This document shows positions 1 through 8,056 of a stretch of 36,608 bases of DNA, piece by piece. Source of the DNA: Myxococcales bacterium (lineage in GTDB: Bacteria > Myxococcota_A > Polyangia > Polyangiales > Polyangiaceae); assembly GCA_013297655.1 (NCBI GenBank), contig JAAFHV010000066.1, forward strand, positions 1 through 36,608, in the 5' to 3' direction. The notes under the pieces were generated by a model that ran no database searches, was not told where the DNA came from, and saw nothing but the letters and a program-made list of their open reading frames with translations. Positions within the stretch are counted from its first letter, which is position 1. Every line of letters begins with the position of its first letter. The translations under genes and the position numbers were made by a program.

Positions 1-1
1 G

Positions 2-718
2 CTCGTCGATCTGCGCGCCGCGGGAGGGCGGAGGCTCACGATCGACGGAGCGCACGCGGGGCACTATTACTTGGAAGATGCACGGGGTGTGCGGCTCGCC
101 GACGTGCACAACACGCGTGGCACCGACCTCTACCTCGTGCGCCCGGCCCCCACCGGCCACGCGTACCTTCGGCGTGTATCGGACGATCGTGAGCTCCTCT
201 TGCCGCCCGGCGACGAAGCCGTGAGCGTCGCTGCGCTCGAGGAAGGCGCGCCCCGCGTGGCGTCGCGAGGGGCGGCGCACGAGGCGTTCTCGAGCCTATT
301 TTCCCTCTCGTTCGACGCGAGCGTCGTCGCTTCGTACTCGGAGGCACCGTTCCCTCCGCCGCTCGCACCGGCCCCCGACGAGCCCCCACGCGCGCAGAGC
401 TTCGACTCACGACGCGCGCTCGGCGTCGGCACGTTCGCGCTCGGCGCAGTCCTCGCCGGCACGGGCGTCGCGTTCGGCGTATCGGCGGGCTCGGCGAGCG
501 TGCCGCAGGGGGCGTCGCAGCTCGACGTGGTGAGCGCGAACGATCGCATCGCGCGCGACAACGCGCTCACGGCCGTCTTCCTCGGCGCCGGAGTGACGGC
601 CCTCGTAGGCGGCGCGCTCCTTTACCTGTGGCCGAGCACCAGCGCTCCGCGGACGGTTTCGTTCGGTGTCGCGCCGGGGGGGAGAGGCGGGTTTGTTTTT
701 GCGGGGGCGCGCTTTTGA
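2..718 (+). CDS. C-terminal part of a membrane-anchored, possibly caspase-family protein (5' end outside window)
   Basis: The reading frame is open from base 2 to a TGA at 716-718, so this is the 3' end of a gene that begins before the window. The first ~100 residues are a beta-rich stretch (GHYYLEDARG, then a segment ending in YLRRVSDD) of the kind that, from memory, follows the peptidase domain in myxobacterial caspase-family (C14) proteins. The catalytic part would be upstream and is not visible, so that family is an inference. Near the C-terminus there are two hydrophobic segments (around ALGVGTFALGAVLAGTGVAF and FLGAGVTALVGGALLYLW), separated by a short polar stretch, which suggests a membrane hairpin. 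The frame fits the local GC bias well. No function is claimed. Confidence 0.7.
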   Translation, partial: LVDLRAAGGRRLTIDGAHAGHYYLEDARGVRLADVHNTRGTDLYLVRPAPTGHAYLRRVSDDRELLLPPGDEAVSVAALEEGAPRVASRGAAHEAFSSLFSLSFDASVVASYSEAPFPPPLAPAPDEPPRAQSFDSRRALGVGTFALGAVLAGTGVAFGVSAGSASVPQGASQLDVVSANDRIARDNALTAVFLGAGVTALVGGALLYLWPSTSAPRTVSFGVAPGGRGGFVFAGARF

Positions 719-851
719 GCTGACCCGAGTCCGGGAAACTTTCTTGCCACCCCCGTGCATCAGTCCTCAACGGACCGTGTCATGGCCCGAGCGACGAGCT
801 CTCTCGGCGCGCGGTGCGCCCAGCGACTCACCCACGCTCGAGGGGTTATCC

Positions 852-1673
852 ATGCAAACACGAATCGTTCGGTCGTTCCTTGGGGTCGTATCGGCCGCTG
901 CCATGCTTTCGCTCGTGGGGTGTGCCGTCGACACCGAGAGCCAGGGCGCCAACGGCGCGGGGGAGGCCGGCGAGACGATCGGGCAGACCTCGCAGGCCTT
1001 CAGCTACAGCAATTATGTCCAGGCGGTGTGGTCGAACAACGGCCAGGGGAACACCCCTATCGCGAGCATTCCGTCGAGCCGGCCGGCGTTCCTCTCCGGG
1101 CTCGCGGGCAACCTCGCCGGTGGTGGCGAAGCGGCGATTCACGGTGTGGGTGGGGTGGCCAATCTGTGGGGCAATAGCAGCGCCAATAATACGATCGTCG
1201 TCCGGGGCGGCGGTGTCACGACGGGCACGCTGACCACGGAGGTTCATTACGGAAACAACGGGCAGAGCCCGGCGGCGGCGAAACAAATCCTCGCGCCGAA
1301 GACCGCCAATTCGTTCTGTTTCCTCACCCAGGTCTACAACTACACGGGCGACAAATTCGCAAACGCGAACGACCGCCTCCAGATCACGAGCGACGCGACC
1401 AACTGGTACCTCGGTGGCCAAGGCCGGGTATCCGGCGCCGCGCGCTGTGCGACGGTGCCGGGCTTCGTGATGCACGGAGGCGACGGAGGCGGACAGGGAA
1501 CCCACGGGCTCGGCGGCGTCGTGGACGGCAAGGCCTGCTGGCTCGTCTCGATTGGTGGCTCGTTCCGAACGGACACCCAGAACGATGGTGTATTCATCAG
1601 TTACGCGCCGCCGACTGGCTGGAGAATTACCGTCTCGTCTGGCAAGTGGGGCACTGCCATGTGCGGCAAGTGA
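852..1673 (+). CDS. Secreted lipoprotein of unknown function, full-length copy of a duplicated gene
   Basis: The protein has 273 residues. I chose the ATG at 852 because GAGGGG lies just upstream and because it gives a clean lipoprotein signal peptide (MQTRIVRSFLG... LSLVGC, lipid Cys24). The frame is open further upstream, but that part does not look like protein. Residues 25-50 are a low-complexity linker ending in TSQAFSY. The rest is Gly/Asn-rich with pairs of cysteines (SFCFLTQVYNY, AARCATVPGF, GKACWLVSIGG, TAMCGK), which suggests disulphides outside the cytoplasm. I do not recognise the family. A second copy lacking the N-terminal third lies at 6142-6648 and is about 80% identical in protein. 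Nothing downstream on this strand is close enough to be a clear operon partner. Confidence 0.85.
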   Translation: MQTRIVRSFLGVVSAAAMLSLVGCAVDTESQGANGAGEAGETIGQTSQAFSYSNYVQAVWSNNGQGNTPIASIPSSRPAFLSGLAGNLAGGGEAAIHGVGGVANLWGNSSANNTIVVRGGGVTTGTLTTEVHYGNNGQSPAAAKQILAPKTANSFCFLTQVYNYTGDKFANANDRLQITSDATNWYLGGQGRVSGAARCATVPGFVMHGGDGGGQGTHGLGGVVDGKACWLVSIGGSFRTDTQNDGVFISYAPPTGWRITVSSGKWGTAMCGK

Positions 1674-1835
1674 CGGGAGCGTAGACGGAACGAGGGCCTT
1701 CCCGACGACGTGTCGCACGGGACTGAAAAACGCGCATCCTCGAGGGCGGATATCGCCTTCGGGGATGGTCGCGCCGGCGGAGAGGCGGTCCGTCACGGCC
1801 GGGGCGGCTCGTGTTCGACGACGCTTTCGTCCGAA

Positions 1836-2123
1836 TCAAGGACTCGCCTCGGGTGCGCAAACACACTCGAGCGCGAACCGTCCCCCGATCGCGACGACTG
1901 TGAGCCTAAACTCGACCTTCCGGTCACCGTCGCAGGTCTGCGCAGAGTCGCATTTGGCGAGACATTCTTCCTTACCACTCGAGGCGAACACGAAGCGACA
2001 CGCCGGGGCCGCGTCGCAGTCCTTTACCGTGTACGCGGCGCACGGGTCGGCCGAGCTTCCGCAGGCCGTGACCACCGCGGACACGAGAAGAAAAGCAAAG
2101 ATGGACCTGCGGATCGTCGCCAT
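1836..2123 (-). CDS. Small Cys-rich lipoprotein
   Basis: The 95-residue product starts at the ATG 2123-2121. It has a typical lipoprotein signal (MATIRRSIFAFLLVSAVVTAC, lipid Cys21) followed by DPCAAYTVKDC, PACRF, EECLAKCDSAQTC and a C-terminal ECVCAPE. The frame runs open far upstream, but the signal peptide fixes this start; no good ribosome-binding site is visible. The cysteine layout, in particular ECLxxC....C and the final CVCAP, is shared with the lipoprotein at 36019-36402, so the two probably belong to one small family. It faces away from the gene at 2455. Function unknown; it is probably a disulphide-bonded outer or periplasmic surface protein. Confidence 0.7.
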   Translation of the reverse strand: MATIRRSIFAFLLVSAVVTACGSSADPCAAYTVKDCDAAPACRFVFASSGKEECLAKCDSAQTCDGDRKVEFRLTVVAIGGRFALECVCAPEASP

Positions 2124-2454
2124 AGGGGCGCTTACGATACGTGAGATCGGAGCTCCCTCGGCGAACGTTCGTCGTCCACGTCGACACCGTCGCGATAAGG
2201 GGGAGCATGTCTCTCTCCGCGATCGTCCTGTTCGGGACGACCCGCCGAGCTCGACGAGTGCGCGCACGCCACCCTTCGCGCGGCGACGGAGCGCCGGCAC
2301 GGTCTCCGCTTCGGCTACCCCTCTGCCACTCGCTCGGGCAACGCTCGTCCCATCACGAGGCACATTCCGTTCTCCTTCGCGCTGGCGGTCCCCTCGAAAT
2401 TTGGCCTCGAAGCGCGGGGATCGAGTTGGCTGATAAGTTGCACCATGTAGGGCA
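2124..2454. other. 331-bp divergent intergenic region
   Basis: This is the space between the minus-strand lipoprotein (start 2123) and the plus-strand heme lipoprotein (start 2455). No convincing gene is present; the frames that cross it lack the local third-position GC bias. The only signal I see is the -24/-12-like element at 2426-2442. Confidence 0.6.
2426..2442 (+). promoter_or_regulatory. Possible sigma-54 (-24/-12) promoter
   Basis: TTGGC at 2426-2430 and TTGCA at 2438-2442 place GG and GC exactly 10 nt apart, the sigma-54 spacing, and match about 10 of 13 consensus positions. Transcription would start near 2453, only about 2 nt before the ATG at 2455, so the message would be almost leaderless. 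That oddity, and the chance of random matches, keeps confidence low. Confidence 0.35.
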
Positions 2455-3675
2455 ATGTCCCATGTCGCCCATCCTGGAGGCCTTCGCAGGACGCTCGCGC
2501 TCGCGACCCTCGGCGGTGCGCTCGCTTGGGTCGCCAGCGGCTGCAGCGGGGTGCACGGCACGGCCGCGGCCACGCCGCCCGAGACAGAGCTCCAAGAGGC
2601 AGACGGTCGCGTCGCGCTAGAAGACGTCGCCATTCTCCTCCCGCTCCCGACGAAGACCTCGCGCGAGCTCGCGTGGCCCGCCGCTGCCGAGGTGGCCCCT
2701 GGTCGCGCGCTCCTGCCCCGCGACCTGGCAGCGCGCTTCCCATTGCTCCAGGAGGATCCCTCTGCCACTTACGACAGTCTGCATGTCGTGGCCGTTCGCC
2801 TCGACCCATGCGCTCCAGCGCCCGGTGGCGGCGCGAGGTGTGAGCCCGAGCTCCGCTTCGTGATTCAGCCGATCGTAGCCGGGGCGGACGGAGAGCCGAC
2901 GACTCACGACGCCGCCGTACACCTCGCCTACCGAATCGGGATCCCGCCATTTCTTGCTCTTCTCGGCTCCCTTCTCGTTGCGCAGAGTCGCCACGCGCGA
3001 AGCAACCTTGGTGTGCATTCAGGCTTCGTGGCGACGAGCGACGGGCGCGCGTTCGGGGCGATGGTTCGTGCAGAGGCGCACGAAGCCGCCGCCGCGGGGC
3101 AGCTCGTTCAGGCCACGTTCATGACCCTCCGCTCGCGCGGCAACGAGTGGCAATTCGGTGGTGTCGATATCACTCGAGAGCACCCCCTCGGCGTCCCGAT
3201 TCGAATCTTCCAGACCGAGGCCACGGTGCAGTCCATCGTTCTCCAGGAGACCGCGAGCGCGTTTTCCAAGTCTGTCTTTCCGCTGCCGTCGGACACCGAC
3301 CTTCTCCCTCTCTTCAGCGACCGGACCATGCGCTCCGCTCCCGCGGAAGACCTCGCGCGCGCGCTACGGGCAGCGAACCGCACGAACAACCCGAATATGC
3401 GCACCTCCGAAGATACCGACTGCGTCTCGTGCCACACCGCGCACACTTCGGCCTCGTGGGCCGCGCGTGAGATCGGGCTCACGGCCGACGACGACCGCTA
3501 CGTGTCGCCGACGTTCGACCTGTCTCCTCTCTCCCCCGCTCCGAGCGACGTCGGCGTCCTTCGAGCCTTTGGCTACCAGGGCCGGCTGCCCGTGGTGAGC
3601 CCTCGGACCGTTCATGAAGCCGCGAAAGCGGCTCGGCAATGCAACTGGCTCCTCCAACACCCGCAAGGCTCATGA
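2455..3675 (+). CDS. Lipoprotein with a single c-type heme motif (CxxCH)
   Basis: The protein has 406 residues. Its signal peptide contains RRTLALATLGGALAWVASGC, with the lipid cysteine at residue 30. Most of it has no recognisable domain, but CVSCH at residues 323-327 is a classic covalent heme attachment site, preceded by a low-complexity stretch rich in Asn and Thr. The stop codon overlaps the start of the next gene in an ATGA (3672-3675), so it is translationally coupled to the copper radical oxidase. Similar lipoproteins annotated as hypothetical occur in myxobacteria, from memory. Likely role (inference): an envelope redox partner of the oxidase, or a peroxidase-like protein. Only one heme site is seen, and no distal ligand can be assigned. 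Confidence 0.85.
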   Translation: MSHVAHPGGLRRTLALATLGGALAWVASGCSGVHGTAAATPPETELQEADGRVALEDVAILLPLPTKTSRELAWPAAAEVAPGRALLPRDLAARFPLLQEDPSATYDSLHVVAVRLDPCAPAPGGGARCEPELRFVIQPIVAGADGEPTTHDAAVHLAYRIGIPPFLALLGSLLVAQSRHARSNLGVHSGFVATSDGRAFGAMVRAEAHEAAAAGQLVQATFMTLRSRGNEWQFGGVDITREHPLGVPIRIFQTEATVQSIVLQETASAFSKSVFPLPSDTDLLPLFSDRTMRSAPAEDLARALRAANRTNNPNMRTSEDTDCVSCHTAHTSASWAAREIGLTADDDRYVSPTFDLSPLSPAPSDVGVLRAFGYQGRLPVVSPRTVHEAAKAARQCNWLLQHPQGS

Positions 3676-6098
3676 CGATGCGTACGCTCCTCGCTTTCCC
3701 GATGTTTGCTCTCTTCGGCGCTGTCGCCGCGTGCTCGGCCCCCGCCGACACGCTCGGCGAGCTGACAGAGAATTTCTCCGAGGGTGGCCAAGACTCGTGG
3801 GGGCCCAGCCTTCGGCTGCGTGACACCACGGACACGTTCTCCGGGAAGCCTGCTGGCGGCTGGTACGTCTCCCCGATCCACGCGACGCTCTTGCCCGACG
3901 GGAAGGTGCTGGTAACCGGTTGGAGTCGCTCTCAGCTCGATCAGTGCCAGTTCCCGGAGGGGAGCCGCGCCAACGGCGAGTCGTTCGTGCTCGACCCGTC
4001 CGAGCTCGGGCGGAGAAACGCTCCCGGCGAGGTCGCCATCCAGCCCATCGACGAGGTCGTCGATCGCGACTTTCGCTTGAAGCCCGCCGACGCGCCGAAC
4101 CAGTGGTCTCGCGAAGTGCTCTATTGTGCAGGGCATACGCCGACTGCAGGCGGGGTGCTCTACACGGGAGGGTCGCGTTATCAGTATCTCGGGCAGCAGG
4201 GTCGCGAAATCGAAATTGGCATATCGTCGGCCCGAATGCTCGACTACACGACGGGGCGCTTCCGCAAGCTCGCTGCTCCGATGCTGGGGGGAGCGGCGAA
4301 CGAGACGGTCGAAGGAGCACCGTCGTTCGGCCCCGTGAGCCAGCGCGGGTGGCGGTGGTATCCCACCAACACGCGTATGCCCGACGGCTCGGTGCTCGTC
4401 ACCGGTGGCTTCTCGAGCATCAAGCGCCCGAACTTGTCGGTCGAGTCGTTCGATCCGGCGCGGGGCTCGTTCTCGGTCATGGTCCAGCACGACGACGCGA
4501 GCGTCCCTGGGTTTCGTGACCTGATGGCGCCGGGCCTAAAGGACTATACGCATACCTTCTTGCTCCCCCGCCCGGTGACGGTAGGAGGCAAGACGCGGTC
4601 GATCGCGATGATGGGGTGGAATGGGCGAATCCTCACGATGAGCACCGACGCGGCGACGCCGGCGGGGCAGCGCTTCGCCGAGCCTCGGAACGGCGCACGG
4701 CCTGGCGGAGCGCAAGGGTGGGACTCGACGTCTGCCCTTCTCCCGGGCGGTCGTATCCTCGTCATGGGCGGCACCAACAATCCGGCTGTCGCGCAGCGGG
4801 CCGACGTCTACGACCCCGCGACCGACACCTGGACTCGGGCCGACTCGGGTATCGGGCGCCGCAACGCATCGAGCGTGCTCCTCCCCGACGGCACGGCGCT
4901 CGTCGTGAACGGTTGGGACGAAGATGGCAACCTCGCCGGAGACCGTAAGCGGCCGCAGGTGTTCTTGCCCCGAACAGGCAAGTTTCAGACGTTCGCGGCC
5001 TCCCCGAACGACCCCTTCGAGCGCGGATACCATAGCTTCGCGATGCTCTTGAAGGACGGCTCGGTGCTCCTCGGCGGCGGCACCACCCCCGTCGTCGACG
5101 GCAAGGCGGTTGCTAGCATTGGCTGCGAGCGCACCGACGTGCGCATCTACCGACCATCGTACCTGACGAAGGGGCCGCGCCCAGTGATCGAGGCGCCCGA
5201 GCCTATCGACCTCACGATCGCCTCCGGCTCCGAGACGAGCCTTCCCTTCAGCGGGGCGACCCTCGCGAGCGGCGACGAAGCCGGAGTGGTGCTCATGGCG
5301 CTCGGCTCCACCACGCATAGCTTCGATCAGAACCAACGCTTCGTTCCGCTCGCGCATCGCGTCGACGCCGGTCGTGTCGTCTTTCGCGCACCGGAAGATG
5401 CCAATGTCGCGCCGCTGGGCGACTACATCCTATTTCTCGTCAGCCGCGAGGGTACGCCTTCCGTCGGGAAGCACGTGCGCCTCGCCCCGCGCGCCGAAGC
5501 TTCGGGAGCCGACGTCCGCCGGACCGTGCTCTTCATGTACGGCCAGACGTCACCTGGTCAGGACATGTTCCTCCGCGGCGGCATCGACCACCGTTATGCT
5601 CAGGCCGCACTCGGGCGCACGTGTACGGCGCCCGCCGGCAGCGTGCCATCGAACTACGCGTGCGCCATTCCACTCGTGCACCGCAACCTGAAGAACGCGA
5701 CCACCGCTCCCCTGAAGCGGGGCGACGCTCGCCTCGACTGGTACGGCGCCGAGCCCGGTCAAAACGGCGACGCGGTAGGCACGCCCGCCGACTGGACGAC
5801 GAACACGTGGCCGACGAGCTTCGGTCCACAGAAAACCGTTCAACTGGATGGGTTTGGCGTAGAGCCTCTAAACACCTACGGCCAGCACTATTGGATGGTC
5901 GACGTCGATATGGACTGCGCGGCGACAGCCGGGGGGTGGTTCGAGGTGAAGTCGTTCGTGTCGAACGGCCCGGGGTGGGAGGCCGACGTCACTCAGGACG
6001 GAGCGCCCTATGCCTCGGGTAACCACTTCGCCCGCTGTGGGAGCGTGAACGTATTCCGCCGCGGAGAGCCGGGAGCCGTGATTCGCCCGCTGCCTTGA
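3672..6098 (+). CDS. Galactose/glyoxal-oxidase-like copper radical oxidase lipoprotein with extra C-terminal module
   Basis: The product has 808 residues, starting at the ATG that overlaps the previous stop. The lipobox is FGAVAAC (Cys21). Residues ~50-480 form a kelch-type propeller with repeated PDGxVLVTGG motifs; residues ~485-605 match the DUF1929/early-set domain of galactose oxidases. The copper radical site looks complete: Cys152 (LYCAGH) and Tyr230 (RWYPTNTR) for the Cys-Tyr cofactor, Tyr453-His454 (RGYHSF) and His549 (TTHSFDQ). By family this enzyme oxidises a primary alcohol or aldehyde with O2, giving H2O2; the substrate is unknown. From about residue 618 (VLFMYGQTSPGQD) there is an extra ~170-residue Trp- and Tyr-rich module with paired Cys that resembles, from memory, modules at the end of secreted bacterial amylases, so it may bind polysaccharide. 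This is longer than GlxA-type enzymes. Confidence 0.9.
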   Translation: MTMRTLLAFPMFALFGAVAACSAPADTLGELTENFSEGGQDSWGPSLRLRDTTDTFSGKPAGGWYVSPIHATLLPDGKVLVTGWSRSQLDQCQFPEGSRANGESFVLDPSELGRRNAPGEVAIQPIDEVVDRDFRLKPADAPNQWSREVLYCAGHTPTAGGVLYTGGSRYQYLGQQGREIEIGISSARMLDYTTGRFRKLAAPMLGGAANETVEGAPSFGPVSQRGWRWYPTNTRMPDGSVLVTGGFSSIKRPNLSVESFDPARGSFSVMVQHDDASVPGFRDLMAPGLKDYTHTFLLPRPVTVGGKTRSIAMMGWNGRILTMSTDAATPAGQRFAEPRNGARPGGAQGWDSTSALLPGGRILVMGGTNNPAVAQRADVYDPATDTWTRADSGIGRRNASSVLLPDGTALVVNGWDEDGNLAGDRKRPQVFLPRTGKFQTFAASPNDPFERGYHSFAMLLKDGSVLLGGGTTPVVDGKAVASIGCERTDVRIYRPSYLTKGPRPVIEAPEPIDLTIASGSETSLPFSGATLASGDEAGVVLMALGSTTHSFDQNQRFVPLAHRVDAGRVVFRAPEDANVAPLGDYILFLVSREGTPSVGKHVRLAPRAEASGADVRRTVLFMYGQTSPGQDMFLRGGIDHRYAQAALGRTCTAPAGSVPSNYACAIPLVHRNLKNATTAPLKRGDARLDWYGAEPGQNGDAVGTPADWTTNTWPTSFGPQKTVQLDGFGVEPLNTYGQHYWMVDVDMDCAATAGGWFEVKSFVSNGPGWEADVTQDGAPYASGNHFARCGSVNVFRRGEPGAVIRPLP

Positions 6099-6107
6099 GG
6101 CACGAGC

Positions 6108-6144
6108 CACTCTCGTCCTGGAGGAGCCCGCTCCGGGACGAGTG
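6108..6144 (+). terminator. Hairpin after the oxidase gene, possible terminator
   Basis: Ten bases after the oxidase stop, CACTC..GTCC and GGAC.GAGTG pair around an inner GGAG/CTCC stem with a 7-nt loop (GAGCCCG), interrupted by a 2-nt bulge. No T-run follows, so termination is plausible rather than certain. Confidence 0.4.
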
Positions 6145-6648
6145 CTCCGTGGGGTAAGTGACCGTCAGGTGCGTTGGGGCGGCGGGGTGACCACCGGCAC
6201 GCTGACCCCGGAAGTGCACTACGGGAATAGCGGGCAGAGCCCACCGGCGAACAAGGCCGTGCTCGCGCCGTACACCAGCAATTCGTTTTGCTTCCTGACC
6301 CAGGTTTACAACTACACGGGCGACAAATTCGCGAACGCGAACGACCGCCTTCAGATTACGAACGACGGGACGAATTGGTACCTCGGCGGCCAGGGCCGGG
6401 TATCCGGCGCCGCGCGCTGCGCCACGTTGCCCGGCTTCGTGATGCATGGAGGAGGCGGCGGCGGGAGCGGAACGAGCCCCCACACGCTCGGCGGGGCCAT
6501 TGCGGGCAAGGCGTGCTGGCTCGTCTCGGTCGGCGGCTCGTTCCGAACGGACACCCAGAGCGACGGAGTCTTCATCAGCTACGCGGCGTCGGGGTGGAGC
6601 TTGAACGTGTCGGCGGGAAAGTGGGCGACGGCCATGTGCGGGAAGTGA
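6142..6648 (+). pseudogene. 5'-truncated duplicate of the 852-1673 lipoprotein gene
   Basis: From about base 6175 the sequence matches the 852 gene from its residue ~119 (GGGVTTGTLT) through the last codon and a few bases past the stop. Long blocks are identical (NSFCFLTQVYNYTGDKFANA, YLGGQGRVSGAARC, GGSFRTDTQ), overall about 80% protein identity. The signal peptide and first ~118 residues are missing, and bases before 6175 do not match. An in-frame GTG at 6142 would allow a 168-residue product, but without an export signal the disulphide-type domain would stay in the cytoplasm. The frame is intact with no stops, so it could be a recent partial duplication, or could be fused by readthrough. 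I favour a non-functional remnant. Confidence 0.75.
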
Positions 6649-6779
6649 TGGGAGGATAAGCGAGATAGCGCGTCGCGCTCGAACACCGCGAGGTGCGCGC
6701 GTGTGGAGAGGCACGTTCCTCGGCGCGATGGCGGAGCGTGCCCTTCGCGCGGATCGAGGCGCGGACAGGGCGCGCGACG

Positions 6780-7811
6780 TCATAGCGGCGTCACGAGCCC
6801 GTCCTCGTCGGCAGCATAGACTCCTCCGGCCAGCAGATCGTCGCGGTACCTCGCTAGCCACGCGGTGAACGTCCGTGACCGCAGGCGGGCCACTTCACTT
6901 TGGCACCCACTTTCGCGTTCGAAGGAGACGACACCGGGGGATTCTCCCACGTCGATGCAGAACAGGTTCCCGCAACCGTCGCTCGCGAAGGGGATGAACG
7001 TTCGTCGCCACGCGGGGTCGACGGCCGCCATGCCCTGCGCGACCGAGCTCACGCTGTCCGCGCGGAGGTACTCGTAGCCGCCCAGCGATCCTCCGCCATC
7101 GTGGCGAGCGAGCGACGCGCGGTAGTCGGCCGGCAACGTGAGGCCGAGCTGGTCCGAGAGCTCGTCGAGCAACGCATCGGTGGCGCCCTCGCGGAGCCCC
7201 TCTGCTGCCCGGGGAGCGTGCTTGCGCAACCAGCCCTCGACGTCCGCCCAGATCCGATCGAGCGCTAGCGTTTCGATTGCCAACGGAGCGCGCCCCGGGT
7301 CCATGAGGTCCACCTTCGTTCGATGCGACAAGCGCATGATCTCGATGTCGCCCAATAACGTCGCCGCGTCGGATTCCGACGAAAACAGAGGCCACACGCT
7401 AAGCACGCGAACGCGCCCGGCAGGTGCTGCCAGCCACTCTATCTCGCCCGGCACATAGTCAGCCACGAGCACGGCCGGCATGCGGTCGAACGGCGAGAGC
7501 CCGTCGAGCGCGAGCACGCGCCCGGGCATCGGCCCCATGCCGCCAAGAGCGACCAAGCGGTTACCGAGCCCCGCGAGCTCGCCGACGGTATGACGTCCTG
7601 CAATGGCAATCAGAAGCTCGAACGCGTTGGCCCCTGCGGCGTCGCTGAGTCCGACCGTCGCCAAATACGAAAAGGGCTCTTCGTCTGGCGGCGGCTGAAT
7701 GACCAAGACCTCGACTCCGAGGTCAATCTCGAGCGTGGCCACCGGCGTCCCGAGCAACTCGCGCCACGCGGCCCCGATCGCAGCCCTATGGTCGTGCCCT
7801 GTCGTGTTCAT
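6780..7811 (-). CDS. SUFU-domain + SUKH (SMI1/KNR4) fusion, immunity-type protein
   Basis: The protein has 343 residues. Start is the ATG at 7811-7809 with AAGGAG 10 nt upstream; a longer frame exists but lacks support. Residues ~15-175 look like a suppressor-of-fused (SUFU) domain (PFSYLATVGLSD, a segment near RMPAVLVADYV, and LSVWPLFSSE before it closes). Residues ~185-325 match SMI1/KNR4-SUKH: LPADYRASLARHDGG, GGYEYLRAD and IPFASDGCGNLFCIDVGE. Both families are established as immunity proteins in polymorphic toxin systems, so this is probably a cytoplasmic antitoxin-like protein that binds a toxin domain. No toxin gene is visible nearby, so the partner may be elsewhere. It is convergent with the pseudogene at 6142-6648. 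Confidence 0.8.
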   Translation of the reverse strand: MNTTGHDHRAAIGAAWRELLGTPVATLEIDLGVEVLVIQPPPDEEPFSYLATVGLSDAAGANAFELLIAIAGRHTVGELAGLGNRLVALGGMGPMPGRVLALDGLSPFDRMPAVLVADYVPGEIEWLAAPAGRVRVLSVWPLFSSESDAATLLGDIEIMRLSHRTKVDLMDPGRAPLAIETLALDRIWADVEGWLRKHAPRAAEGLREGATDALLDELSDQLGLTLPADYRASLARHDGGGSLGGYEYLRADSVSSVAQGMAAVDPAWRRTFIPFASDGCGNLFCIDVGESPGVVSFERESGCQSEVARLRSRTFTAWLARYRDDLLAGGVYAADEDGLVTPL

Positions 7812-8056
7812 GAGGGTCTCACTCCTTCTGGCGCGGCGCTCTCGGGAGAGAGCGTGGCCCATGAGCTTACGTTACGCAATCGAGGATTGGCCTCGCCGCG
7901 AACAGGCGCAACGTCGCTTTGCGTCCAAGCCCGGTCCGGGCGCGCCCAGCGGACGACGAACGGTCGGCGAGTGACGTCGACGAACACGGCACACACCGCC
8001 ACCTTGCGTCGACCGGCGCCGTCCAATCGGACCACCGCGCCGCAGGAGGCACAATC

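Noticed and set aside
734-747. Sigma-54-like GG-N10-GC upstream of the 852 gene
   Set aside because: Only the GG and TTGC match; the rest of the -24 box is wrong and the leader would be ~93 nt.
852-1673. Resemblance to PilV/shufflon-type tip domains (FCFLTxV, WYLGG)
   Set aside because: Only short phrases look alike; too weak to name the family without a search.
846-1796. Long open frame antisense to the 852 lipoprotein
   Set aside because: It has no recognisable motif and arises from the GC-biased coding frame on the other strand, which has a signal peptide and a conserved duplicate.
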